From Lentzea tibetensis (GTDB lineage: Bacteria; Actinomycetota; Actinomycetes; Mycobacteriales; Pseudonocardiaceae): a stretch of 64,000 nucleotides of DNA. Below are positions 1 to 7,317 of this stretch, in pieces; positions within the stretch are counted from its first letter, which is position 1, and every line of letters starts with the position of its first letter. The stretch covers positions 186,001 to 250,000 of the forward strand of contig NZ_VOBR01000006.1 in assembly GCF_007845675.1 (NCBI RefSeq), read 5' to 3'. A program made the translations under genes and the position numbers. A model generated the notes under the pieces. That model had not been told where the DNA came from. It saw only the letters and a program-made list of their open reading frames with translations, and ran no database searches.

Positions 1-678
1 ACCGGGCTGTTCATCTTCGTCGGCACGGCCACCGGTGTGCGGCTGAACCCGGTGGAGATCTACGCCGGGCTCGCGGTGGTGCTGCTGGTGATCGTCCGGC
101 AGCTGGTGACGCTGATGGAGAACGTCCGGCTCGTCGACGAGCTGCGGATCAGCCGCGAGCAGCTGCGCCACGAGGCGCTGCACGACCCGCTCACCGGTGT
201 CGCGAACCGCGTGCTGTTCCGCGAACGCCTCACGAACGCGCTGGGCGTGCGCGACCGCGACCGGCCGCTGGTGCTGCTGTTCATCGACGTCGACGGGTTC
301 AAGGCGGTGAACGACTCGTACGGCCACGCGGAGGGCGACGCGGTGCTGCGCAACGTCGCCAAGCGGCTCACGCACTGCCTGCGGGCCCAGGACACGGTGG
401 CGCGGCTCGGCGGCGACGAGTTCGGCGTGCTGGTGGACGGCGCCGATCCGGACGAGCTGGGCGGCCGGGTGCTCGAGGCGCTGCGGAGCCCGCACCAGGT
501 GCACGGGCGCAGGCACGAGGTGCACGCCAGCATCGGCGCCGCGCAGCAGGCCACCTACGATCCCGGCTGCACGGCCGACGACATGCTCGGCAGCGCGGAC
601 GCCGCGATGTACACGGCGAAGCGGCTGGGCAAGGGGATGGTCGTCGTCCACGGATCACCGCTTCAGGAGCTGACGTGA
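1..678 (+). CDS. GGDEF domain protein, 5' end outside window
   Basis: Diguanylate cyclase-type protein; the reading frame is open to the left edge, so the N-terminus is missing. What remains begins in a hydrophobic membrane stretch (about the first 40 codons), then a short helical linker and a complete GGDEF domain. The Mg/GTP site FIDVDGFK and an intact GGDEF signature (nt 409-423) are visible. An RAQD motif lies five residues before GGDEF and matches the RxxD product-inhibition I-site. The family condenses two GTP into cyclic di-GMP at the membrane; intact motifs suggest activity. No EAL domain follows before the stop. The stop overlaps the next start by four bases (GTGA). Confidence 0.9.
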   Translation, partial: TGLFIFVGTATGVRLNPVEIYAGLAVVLLVIVRQLVTLMENVRLVDELRISREQLRHEALHDPLTGVANRVLFRERLTNALGVRDRDRPLVLLFIDVDGFKAVNDSYGHAEGDAVLRNVAKRLTHCLRAQDTVARLGGDEFGVLVDGADPDELGGRVLEALRSPHQVHGRRHEVHASIGAAQQATYDPGCTADDMLGSADAAMYTAKRLGKGMVVVHGSPLQELT

Positions 679-1106
679 CGCCAGAGGAGATCATCACCTC
701 GCTCGGACTCGAGGAGCTCCCGGTCGAGGGGGGCTATTTCGGACAGTCCTACCGAGACGCGGAAGTCTCGGCGATCTACTACTTGTTGCGGACGCCGGAC
801 TACTCCGGGATGCACGTGCTGAAGCACCTGGAGATCTACGCGTTCCACGCGGGCTCACCACTGCGGATGCTGTTGCTGCACCCGGACGGCTCGGTGGAGA
901 CGCCCGTGCTCGGCCCGGAGAACCCGCAGGTCGTCGTCCCCGCGGGGGTGTGGCAGGGCAGCAGGCCGAGCGGTGACTGGTCGTTCGTCGGCACCGTCGT
1001 CGTGCCGCCGTACACCGACGACATCGTCGAGTTCGGGCACGCGGACGACCTTTCCGAGCGTTATCCCACACATGCCAACGAGATCAGGACCCTCTGCCGC
1101 TTCTAG
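675..1106 (+). CDS. Cupin superfamily protein, DUF985 (Cupin_5)
   Basis: A 143-residue single-domain protein of the DUF985/Cupin_5 family. It shows the characteristic N-terminal EGGYFGQSYRD segment, an AIYYLL strand, the AFHAGSPLRMLLLHPDG core and a VVPAGVWQGSRP segment. Members are small beta-barrels with no settled substrate; some are annotated as sugar epimerase-like, which is not proven. The GTG start overlaps the GGDEF gene stop by four bases, so the two are probably translationally coupled. The function here is unknown. Confidence 0.85.
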   Translation: MTPEEIITSLGLEELPVEGGYFGQSYRDAEVSAIYYLLRTPDYSGMHVLKHLEIYAFHAGSPLRMLLLHPDGSVETPVLGPENPQVVVPAGVWQGSRPSGDWSFVGTVVVPPYTDDIVEFGHADDLSERYPTHANEIRTLCRF

Positions 1107-1120
1107 GCTAGGTTCGGATC

Positions 1121-1930
1121 ATGCCGATCGTGGAGCTGAACGGGATCAGGCTGAGCTACCAGGTCGAGGGGGACGACGGAGAACTCGTCCTCCTGATCAT
1201 GGGCACCGGTAGCCCAGGCCGGGTGTGGCGGATGCATCAGGTTCCCGCGCTGCGCAAGGCCGGGTACCGCGTCGCGACGGTCGACAACCGCGGCATCCCG
1301 CCGACGGACGAGTGCGCGGACGGTTTCACCATCGACGACGTGGTGGCGGACGCGGCCGCGCTGATCGAGCACCTCGGCGGACCGGCGCACGTCGTCGGCA
1401 CGTCGCTCGGTTCCCGGATCACGCAGGAGCTCGCCCACACGCGCCCGGATCTGGTGCGCAGCGCGGTCATGCTGGCCGCGCACGCGCGCCGGGACCCGCT
1501 CCAGCAGGCGTGGAACCTCGGCGAGCGCGCGTTGCACGACCACGGGATCGTGCTGCCGGACAAGTACTACGCGGCCGTCACCGCGCTGCGGAACCTGTCG
1601 CCGCGCACGCTCGAAGACCCGGTCGCGACCCGCGACTGGCTCGACCTGTTCGAGATGGGCGGCTCGAAGATCGGCTCGGGCGTGCGGGCGCAGCTGAACC
1701 TCGGCGACGTCCCGTCGGACCTGGCGAACTACCGCAAGATCACCGCGCCGTGCCTCGTCGTCGGGTACGCGGACGACCAGGTGCTGCCGACGTACCTGCA
1801 GCGCGAGGTGGCGAACGCGATCCCCGGCGCGCGGTACGCGGAGATCACGGACTGCGGCCACTTCGGCTACCTGGAGCGTCCCGACGAGGTCAACCGGGTG
1901 ATCCTGGACTTCCTCGCGTCGGTCAGCTGA
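1121..1930 (+). CDS. Alpha/beta hydrolase
   Basis: A 269-residue alpha/beta hydrolase. The nucleophile elbow is GTSLG within VVGTSLGSRITQE, the acid is probably the Asp of GYADDQVLP, and the histidine is in DCGHFGYLERP; MGTGSPG near the N-terminus supplies the oxyanion region. The family hydrolyses esters, amides or epoxides, and nothing in the sequence fixes the substrate. It starts with ATG 14 bases after the cupin stop, so it may be cotranscribed with it. The 3' end overlaps the convergent lipoprotein gene by 8 bases. Confidence 0.88.
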   Translation: MPIVELNGIRLSYQVEGDDGELVLLIMGTGSPGRVWRMHQVPALRKAGYRVATVDNRGIPPTDECADGFTIDDVVADAAALIEHLGGPAHVVGTSLGSRITQELAHTRPDLVRSAVMLAAHARRDPLQQAWNLGERALHDHGIVLPDKYYAAVTALRNLSPRTLEDPVATRDWLDLFEMGGSKIGSGVRAQLNLGDVPSDLANYRKITAPCLVVGYADDQVLPTYLQREVANAIPGARYAEITDCGHFGYLERPDEVNRVILDFLASVS

Positions 1931-2675
1931 TCTTCCGCAGCGTCGGCTTCAGCTGCTCCAGCACCCACTCGACACCGGCGACGTTGGGCTGCCGCAACAA
2001 CTGGATCACCGCGGGCTCCGCTTCGAGGTTGACGTCGGCCCCGCCGGCATCGGCCGCGCGGCGCAGTCCGAGCGAGTCGAGGAACGGCAGCGCGTCGGCG
2101 TGGAAGTAGGACTTGCCGGACAGCTTCGGCAGGTCCTTGCGGAACCCCTCCAGCTCGGTGCGCGCGGTGTCGATGAGCTTGCGCGCTCCGGCCGGGTTGC
2201 CGACCGCGGTGCCGATCAGCTCGGCGTCTTCGTCCATTGTGGACTTCTCGGTGGGTCGCGCGACCGTAGGTGCGATCTTGCTCAGTTCGCCGTACCGGGC
2301 GGCGTCGAGCTCGACGCCCACCGCGAGGATGAGATCCGGCTGGTACGACGCGATCTTCGCCGGGTCGATCTTCGCCTCGTCGAGCCCCAGCACCTCCTGG
2401 CTGAGCTGCGCGTCGACGTACGGGAGGTTGGCGCTGTCCGGGAACCGCGCCGCGCCCGCGATCGGCGCGTCGAGCCGGTTCGCGACGGCGACGTCGGTCC
2501 AGCCGAGCGCGACGACCCGCTCCGGCTTCTTCGGGACCGTCACCTCACCGAACGCGTGCTTCACCGTCACCGGGAAGACGGCGGGCGGTGCGGATGACGT
2601 GGGCGGCGGGCTGGCAGGCGTTGCCGAACAGGCGCTGACCAGCACTGCTGCGATGACGATCGGCCTCAGGGACAC
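1923..2675 (-). CDS. Siderophore-type ABC substrate-binding lipoprotein, short
   Basis: Iron-siderophore/cobalamin-type periplasmic binding protein (250 aa). I chose the GTG at 2675 because it begins a lipoprotein signal with lipobox LVSAC. Domain landmarks are FGEVTVPKKPERVVALGW (first lobe) and SYQPDLILAVG. It is shorter than the usual 300-340 residues: the stretch between GKSYFHAD and LDSLGLRR, where relatives carry a ligand-binding strand, is compressed. No permease or ATPase gene lies beside it in the window, so it would have to work with a transporter encoded elsewhere, or it may be degenerating. Upstream residues in this frame (to 2849) are low quality and cross a terminator hairpin. 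Confidence 0.8.
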   Translation of the reverse strand: MSLRPIVIAAVLVSACSATPASPPPTSSAPPAVFPVTVKHAFGEVTVPKKPERVVALGWTDVAVANRLDAPIAGAARFPDSANLPYVDAQLSQEVLGLDEAKIDPAKIASYQPDLILAVGVELDAARYGELSKIAPTVARPTEKSTMDEDAELIGTAVGNPAGARKLIDTARTELEGFRKDLPKLSGKSYFHADALPFLDSLGLRRAADAGGADVNLEAEPAVIQLLRQPNVAGVEWVLEQLKPTLRKIS

Positions 2676-2683
2676 GGGCCAGC

Positions 2684-2722
2684 CTAGCGGTGGCCTGGAC
2701 TCATGGTCCAGACCACCGCTAG
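2684..2722 (-). terminator. Long hairpin, probable terminator of the beta-propeller gene
   Basis: Inverted repeat with a 17-position stem (2684-2700 against 2706-2722), one C/A mismatch and a five-base loop. It lies four bases after the stop of the minus-strand gene at 2726-3634 and just before the start of the lipoprotein gene. There is no U-tract, as is common in actinobacteria. Confidence 0.7.
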
Positions 2723-2725
2723 CGC

Positions 2726-3634
2726 TCAGAGCCTGTCGAGACGGAAGTCGTCCACCGGGGTGCCGGCGAGCAACTTGTCCAGGTACCCCGTGACGACGTA
2801 CGCGCCGTGCGGCGTCACGGTCACCGTGGTCGGCGACGTCGTCGGCCACGCCTTCTCCCGCACCACGTGCGCTTGCCCGCCCGCGATCCGCAGCACGGTG
2901 ACCGCGTTGCGACCCTGCGACGCCAGCGAGTTCGTCACGACCAGCAGCGCGCCGTCCGGCCGGAACGCGATGCCGTCCGCACCCACCAGCGGCTGCTCCA
3001 GCGCGATCTCGTCGACCTCGTCACGAGTGACGCGGAAGAGCTTGCCGTTGGCGTAGTGCCCGACGACCAGGTAGCCGCTCGGGTGCCACGCGATGCCGTT
3101 GTTGCCGAACTGCCCCAGCCGGGCGTCCCGCGCGTACACCTCGGCCCGCCCGTCGACGCCCACCCGGTAGATCGCGTCCGACACCGGGTCGGTGACGTAC
3201 GCGTTGCCCGCCCGGTCGACCGTCACGTCGTTCGCGCGGTGCGGACCCGCCCCGATCGCGAGATCGACCACGTGCAACGGCCTGCCGTCCCGCAGGTCGA
3301 AGATCGCGAGCCCCGACCGCACCTCCTCGCTCAGCATGTTCGCGTACGTCACCAGCACCCGGCCGCGCCGTGCGTCGACCTTCAGCCCCAGCGTCGACAC
3401 CTGGTGCGGCAGCGGCACCTTCGCCAGCGTGCCGACCTCACCGGACGGCCGCACCACCGACACGGTGCCGTGCACGGCCGAGCCGACCAGGAACGCGTGC
3501 CTCGACTGGTCCCACGCCACACCCTCCGGGTGCAGCTGCGGCGCCTTCCCCTCGATCACCCTCGGCACCGCCGTTGCCGTGCCCGTCCCCACCAGCACGA
3601 ACGCGAGCACGACGAGCAAAACCCTGCGCAGCAT
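2726..3634 (-). CDS. Secreted SMP-30/NHL-type beta-propeller protein
   Basis: A 302-residue secreted protein with an N-terminal signal peptide (hydrophobic LLVVLAFVLVG, likely cleavage after TATA). The mature part has repeated propeller-like blades, for example GVAWDQSRHAFLVGS, DVTVDRAGNAYVTDP, GIAWHPSGYLVVGHY and GIAFRPDGALLVV, typical of SMP-30/gluconolactonase-like and NHL proteins. The fold is clear but no enzymatic residues can be assigned; it could be a lactonase or a sugar/ligand-binding propeller. It is divergent from a MarR-type regulator with a putative operator between, which suggests control by that regulator. Confidence 0.82.
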   Translation of the reverse strand: MLRRVLLVVLAFVLVGTGTATAVPRVIEGKAPQLHPEGVAWDQSRHAFLVGSAVHGTVSVVRPSGEVGTLAKVPLPHQVSTLGLKVDARRGRVLVTYANMLSEEVRSGLAIFDLRDGRPLHVVDLAIGAGPHRANDVTVDRAGNAYVTDPVSDAIYRVGVDGRAEVYARDARLGQFGNNGIAWHPSGYLVVGHYANGKLFRVTRDEVDEIALEQPLVGADGIAFRPDGALLVVTNSLASQGRNAVTVLRIAGGQAHVVREKAWPTTSPTTVTVTPHGAYVVTGYLDKLLAGTPVDDFRLDRL

Positions 3635-3670
3635 TCGAATCCCCTCAGTAGATGAACAGGTCTGAGCCTA

Positions 3671-3684
3671 ATCAGAACTCTGAT
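3671..3684. promoter_or_regulatory. Inverted repeat, candidate MarR operator
   Basis: ATCAGA-AC-TCTGAT inverted repeat in the 88-bp divergent intergenic region between the propeller gene and the MarR-type gene. MarR proteins usually bind short palindromes of this kind near their own promoter. The assignment rests on position and symmetry only. Confidence 0.45.
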
Positions 3685-3722
3685 AACTATCAAGGCACTT
3701 ACACTGTTCGTACGATGAGCGC

Positions 3723-4160
3723 ATGCGGATCCCCATGAGCGAGCGCCTCGGCGGCGACATCAAGCGCGTCGAGCAGGACCTCATGGCGGCGAAAGCGGCG
3801 GCCGTGAAGCCCTGCGGCCTGACCGTGCCCCAGTACGCGGCACTGCTGGCGCTGACGGAGAACCCCGGCATGCCCGCGGCGTCGCTCGCGCGGCTGTGCC
3901 TGGTGACGCCGCAGACGATGACGACGATCCTGCAGAACCTCGTCGCGATGGGTCTGGTCGAGCGCACCCCGCACCCGTGGCACGGCAACGTGCTGGAGAC
4001 GCGGGTGACCGAGGCGGGCCTGGCCGCGTTCGACCGGGCGGACGAGCAGGCGGCTCAGGTCGAGAAGCGCCTCGCCGCCGAGTTCAGCGACGAGGAGCGG
4101 CGCATCTTGCGCGCACTCCTCGCCCGCTGCTCCAAGTCCCTTACCGAGCAGCGCCCGTAG
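3723..4160 (+). CDS. MarR family transcriptional regulator
   Basis: A 145-residue winged-helix regulator. The HTH is visible as AASLARLCLVTPQTMTTILQNL and the wing as GLVERTPHPWHGNVLETRVT, flanked by N- and C-terminal dimerisation helices, all at normal MarR length. MarR proteins bind palindromic operators as dimers and are usually released by small ligands. ATG at 3723 is used; a second in-frame ATG at 3735 is possible. It is divergent from the secreted propeller gene, its likely target. The last 35 codons plus the stop lie in a 108-bp sequence repeated 282 bp downstream. Confidence 0.87.
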   Translation: MRIPMSERLGGDIKRVEQDLMAAKAAAVKPCGLTVPQYAALLALTENPGMPAASLARLCLVTPQTMTTILQNLVAMGLVERTPHPWHGNVLETRVTEAGLAAFDRADEQAAQVEKRLAAEFSDEERRILRALLARCSKSLTEQRP

Positions 4161-4165
4161 GCCGC
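4058..4165. repeat. 108-bp direct repeat, copy 1 (3' end of marR-like gene)
   Basis: Positions 4058-4165 and 4340-4447 are identical except at one position (G at 4126, A at 4408), an offset of 282 bp. Copy 1 is the C-terminal coding end of the MarR-type gene. On the opposite strand both copies encode the same seven-residue tail RPTGAAR followed by a stop. Confidence 0.95.
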
Positions 4166-4266
4166 GAGCCGAGGCGGATCACGTCGACGACGAACGCCTC
4201 GGCACCACGCGAGCACAGCGCGGGCTGCTTGGACCGCAGGTGGCCAAGGCGGATCAACAGCCCACC
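4141..4266 (-). pseudogene. Possible C-terminal gene fragment in the 4161-4422 gap
   Basis: The 262 bases between the MarR gene and the SDR gene contain no complete gene. One minus-strand frame of 41 codons (stop at 4141-4143, upstream stop at 4267-4269) has ordinary high-GC codon use and a protein-like C-terminus, HLRSKQPALCSRGAEAFV then VDVIRLGSRPTGAAR. It resembles the extreme C-terminus of LysR-type regulators, but this is weak. It has no start of its own and is either a remnant of a deleted gene or chance. Its last codons come from repeat copy 1. Confidence 0.25.
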
Positions 4267-4339
4267 TCACCCGCCAACGAGTGGCAGCGCACGCCGCGCA
4301 CCGCTCCCCCACCTGCGCGAAGACACTCGGCGCGCAAGC

Positions 4340-4447
4340 GGTCGAGAAGCGCCTCGCCGCCGAGTTCAGCGACGAGGAGCGGCGCATCTTGCGCGCACTC
4401 CTCGCCCACTGCTCCAAGTCCCTTACCGAGCAGCGCCCGTAGGCCGC
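4340..4447. repeat. 108-bp direct repeat, copy 2 (end of SDR gene)
   Basis: Second copy of the marR 3' end, with one mismatch at 4408. On the minus strand its distal part supplies the last seven codons (RPTGAAR) and the stop of the SDR gene at 4423. On the plus strand it is a truncated MarR tail that is not expressed as a gene. Confidence 0.95.
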
Positions 4448-5094
4448 ACCAGGATCTCGTTCACGTCGACCGACGGCGGCTGCGACACCGCGTACAACAC
4501 GGCCCGAGCCACGTCGGCGGCGTCGAGCTTCGGGTCGTTGGCCCGCGAGGCGGGGATGCCGCCGGTGTCGACCAGGCCCGGCTGCAGCAGCGTGACTCGA
4601 ACGCCTGTACCAACGCATTCCGCGCGAATGGCCTCAGCCAGACCGGTCACCGCCCACTTCGTCGCGGAGTACAGGTTGCCCGGCCGCACGCCCCTGCCCG
4701 CGGCGGAACCGGTCAGCACCAGGTGCCCGCGACTGCGCATCAGCGCGGGCATCGCGGCCCGCGCGGTGAACGCCGGGCCGCACACGTTGGTGAGCACCAT
4801 GTCCGTCCACTCAGGAGGCGGCGCGCCGGCGTCCGACACGAAAGACGTGTCCACGGACGTGCCCGCGTTGGCGAACACGACGTTGACGCTGCCCCACTCA
4901 CCCTCCACACGGGACACGAGAGACGACACGTCATCCCATGATGCGACGTCGCACGGTATGTCCCACGTGGAGTCGGTGACCTTCTCCACGCACGACCGCG
5001 AGGCGCGCACCACCCGGTAGCCCGAGGCGAGGGCCAGCGCGGAAACAGCCGCCCCGATACCCCGCGAAGCACCGGTCACCACGAAGACATCCAT
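4423..5094 (-). CDS. Short-chain dehydrogenase/reductase (SDR)
   Basis: A 223-residue classical SDR with the cofactor motif TGASRGIG at the N-terminus, the strand motif FANAG, a catalytic Ser in LTGSAAG and the YSATK active-site pair. These proteins oxidise or reduce hydroxyl/keto substrates with NAD(P)H; the sequence does not show which. The ATG at 5094 is chosen because the Rossmann motif starts seven residues later. The C-terminus VDVNEILVRPTGAAR ends inside repeat copy 2, so the stop codon and last seven residues derive from DNA antisense to a MarR tail. Confidence 0.87.
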   Translation of the reverse strand: MDVFVVTGASRGIGAAVSALALASGYRVVRASRSCVEKVTDSTWDIPCDVASWDDVSSLVSRVEGEWGSVNVVFANAGTSVDTSFVSDAGAPPPEWTDMVLTNVCGPAFTARAAMPALMRSRGHLVLTGSAAGRGVRPGNLYSATKWAVTGLAEAIRAECVGTGVRVTLLQPGLVDTGGIPASRANDPKLDAADVARAVLYAVSQPPSVDVNEILVRPTGAAR

Positions 5095-5158
5095 GATCAA
5101 CACCTTAGTTTCAGTACGCGTCAGCGGTGTGTCAGCGTCACCTGATTGGATGAGGCGC

Positions 5159-6190
5159 ATGAACATCAACCGCAGGTTCGCGCTCGGCCTCGGGACCGTG
5201 GCCGCCGCGACCGCCGTGCTGGGCTCCGGCAGTGCCTCCGCGCAGACGGAGGACGAGCCCGAGATCGAGCGCTTCCCCACGACCGCCGAACGGTCGCGCA
5301 AGAAGGTGGCCCAGGTCTACAAGCGGCAGGTCCGCAAGGCCAAGGGCACCTGGTCTTCCTACATCACCGTCGCCGACCCGAACGGCGCCTGCCGCGCCGC
5401 GGTCGAGGAGAACGCCGACCAGGTCGTCGAGGCCTACAGCGTCAACAAGATCGCCGTCGCGGTCGCGGTGCTGGACAAGGTCGACCGGGGCCTGATCAAG
5501 CTCACCGACCGGGTCGAGGTCACCCAGGCGATCGTCATCCAGGACACCGACGGCATCTTCGGCCTGGACGGCGCCTACCCCAGCTCCGTCACGGTCGGCC
5601 ACGCGCTCGCCGCGCTGCTGACCGTCTCGGACAACACGGCCGTCCGGCTCAGCGGACTGGTCTGCCCGGCCCTGGAGCTCAACGAGATCCTGCGTTCCAA
5701 GGGTTTCGTGCACACCCAGGTCGTGCCGGTCGCGAACCCGAACCGCTTCTTCCTCGGCACCACGACGCCGCGCGAGATGCACACGATGCTGCAGAAGCTG
5801 GTCGAGGGCTCGCTGCTCTCCCCCGCGTCCACGCAGTACGTGCTGAACATCCTCCGCTCGCTCACCAGCTTCACCGACGGCGCGCGGCTCAACCTGTCGT
5901 CCAACGAGCGGCTGCGCGTCGCCACGAAGGCCGGCTGGTTCGACGACGGCCGCAACGAGGCCGGTGTCATGTTCAGCGAGGACGGCAGGCCGATCCTGAT
6001 CTACTCGCTGTTCGCGTCGGGCACGTTCGCGGGTGACAAGGCGGCGAACGACGAGAACTTCAGCTTCACGCACCCGGCCGTCGGCGCGCGCGCCGAGCTG
6101 GGCCGCACCATGTACGACGCGGTTCTCAAGATCACGACGACCAAGCCGAAGCACAACCCGACCGTCTACCGGATGGTCAACGGCGGCTGA
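5159..6190 (+). CDS. Secreted class A beta-lactamase-fold protein (tandem copy 1)
   Basis: A 343-residue exported serine hydrolase-like protein. The start at 5159 aligns with its paralogue at 6289 and gives a twin-arginine-like signal (NRRFALGLG) ending near SASAQ. Motifs in order are SVNK (nucleophile SxxK), SDN in TVSDNTAVRL, TTTPREM, and KAG in ATKAGWFDDG where KTG is usual. Between SDN and TTTPREM there is no ExxLN, the deacylating Glu of true class A beta-lactamases. It may therefore acylate without turnover, act on another amide or ester, or be a sensor. It is followed by a strong terminator and then the paralogue. Confidence 0.85.
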   Translation: MNINRRFALGLGTVAAATAVLGSGSASAQTEDEPEIERFPTTAERSRKKVAQVYKRQVRKAKGTWSSYITVADPNGACRAAVEENADQVVEAYSVNKIAVAVAVLDKVDRGLIKLTDRVEVTQAIVIQDTDGIFGLDGAYPSSVTVGHALAALLTVSDNTAVRLSGLVCPALELNEILRSKGFVHTQVVPVANPNRFFLGTTTPREMHTMLQKLVEGSLLSPASTQYVLNILRSLTSFTDGARLNLSSNERLRVATKAGWFDDGRNEAGVMFSEDGRPILIYSLFASGTFAGDKAANDENFSFTHPAVGARAELGRTMYDAVLKITTTKPKHNPTVYRMVNGG

Positions 6191-6195
6191 CAGAT

Positions 6196-6229
6196 CCCGG
6201 TGCGTCAGGGCCTGCCCTGACGCACCGGG
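6196..6229 (+). terminator. Rho-independent-type hairpin after first beta-lactamase-like gene
   Basis: Perfect 15-bp stem (6196-6210 with 6215-6229) and a four-base loop, six bases after the stop at 6190. It separates the two paralogues into different transcription units. There is no U-tract. Confidence 0.85.
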
Positions 6230-6288
6230 CCCGACAGGTGTGCGCGGAGTAACTGAACTGCCGCGGCTCGTACACCGTGTAACCGGGC

Positions 6289-7317
6289 ATGAAAATCAAC
6301 CGCAGATCAGCTCTCCGGCTCGGCACCGTCGCGGCCTCGGCCGCCGTACTGGGCGCCGGAACCGCCGCACTGGCGCAGGAGTCGCCGGCGGGGAGCTCCT
6401 CAGGCGCTGCGGAGCAGTCGCGCAGGAAGATCGCGCAGTCCTACGGCAGGCAGGTCAAACAGGCCAGGGGCACCTGGTCGTCGCTCATCACGGTCGCTGA
6501 ACCGACAGGCTTACCCATGGCCGCCGTCGAGGACAACGCCGACCGCGTCGTCGAGGCCTACAGCGTGAACAAGATCGCCGTCGCGATCGCCGTGCTCGAC
6601 AAGGTCGACCGCGGCCTGATCAGGCTCGACCAGCGGGTCGACGTCGTCGAGAGCATCGTCGCGAAGGACACCGACGGCGTCTTCGGCCTGGACGGCGCGT
6701 ACCCGAGCCAGGTCACCATCGGACACGTGCTGTCGACCATGCTGACCGTCTCGGACAACACCTCCGTCCGGCTCTGCGGCCTGGTCTGCCCGGCGCAGGA
6801 GCTCAACGAGATCCTGCGCGCCAAGGGATTCCCCATGACCCAGGTCGTGCCGCTCGCCGACAAGCCCAACCGCTTCTTCCTCGGCACCACCACACCGCGC
6901 GAAACGCACGCACTGCTCCGGCAGCTCGTCGACGGCACCCTGCTGTCCGCGAACTCCACCCGCTACCTGCTGAACATCCTGCGCTCGCTGTCGGCGTTCA
7001 CCGACGGCGTGCGGCTGAACCTGTCGTCCACCGAGCGGCTGCGCGTCGCGACGAAGGCGGGCTGGTTCGCGGACGGCCGCAACGAGGCGGGCATCATCTT
7101 CTGCTCGGCGGACCGCCCGGTGCTGATCTACTCGATGTTCGCGTCGGGCACGTTCGCCGGTGACAAGGCTGCGAACGACGAGAACTTCGGCTTCACGCAC
7201 CCCGCCGTCGGCGCACGCGCCGCACTCGGACGCACCATGTACGACGCGGCGGTCAACATCAGCACGACGCAGCAGCAGTACCCGCCGCTCGCCTACCGCA
7301 TGGCCAACGGCGGCTAG
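6289..7317 (+). CDS. Secreted class A beta-lactamase-fold protein (tandem copy 2)
   Basis: A 342-residue paralogue of the preceding gene, highly similar throughout. It has the Tat-like signal INRRSALRLG, SVNK, SDN in TVSDNTSVRL, TTTPRET and KAG in ATKAGWFADG, and again no ExxLN glutamate. Conservation of the same non-standard set in both copies argues that the altered active site is functional rather than decayed. It probably has its own promoter, since a terminator precedes it. Its stop shares the palindromic CTAG with the convergent tctA stop (7314-7317). Confidence 0.85.
   Translation: MKINRRSALRLGTVAASAAVLGAGTAALAQESPAGSSSGAAEQSRRKIAQSYGRQVKQARGTWSSLITVAEPTGLPMAAVEDNADRVVEAYSVNKIAVAIAVLDKVDRGLIRLDQRVDVVESIVAKDTDGVFGLDGAYPSQVTIGHVLSTMLTVSDNTSVRLCGLVCPAQELNEILRAKGFPMTQVVPLADKPNRFFLGTTTPRETHALLRQLVDGTLLSANSTRYLLNILRSLSAFTDGVRLNLSSTERLRVATKAGWFADGRNEAGIIFCSADRPVLIYSMFASGTFAGDKAANDENFGFTHPAVGARAALGRTMYDAAVNISTTQQQYPPLAYRMANGG

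Noticed and set aside
4055-4618. 187-codon minus-strand frame covering both repeat copies
   Set aside because: It is antisense to the MarR gene and out of frame with the SDR gene; its Arg/Ala/Ser-rich repeats arise only from the duplicated DNA.
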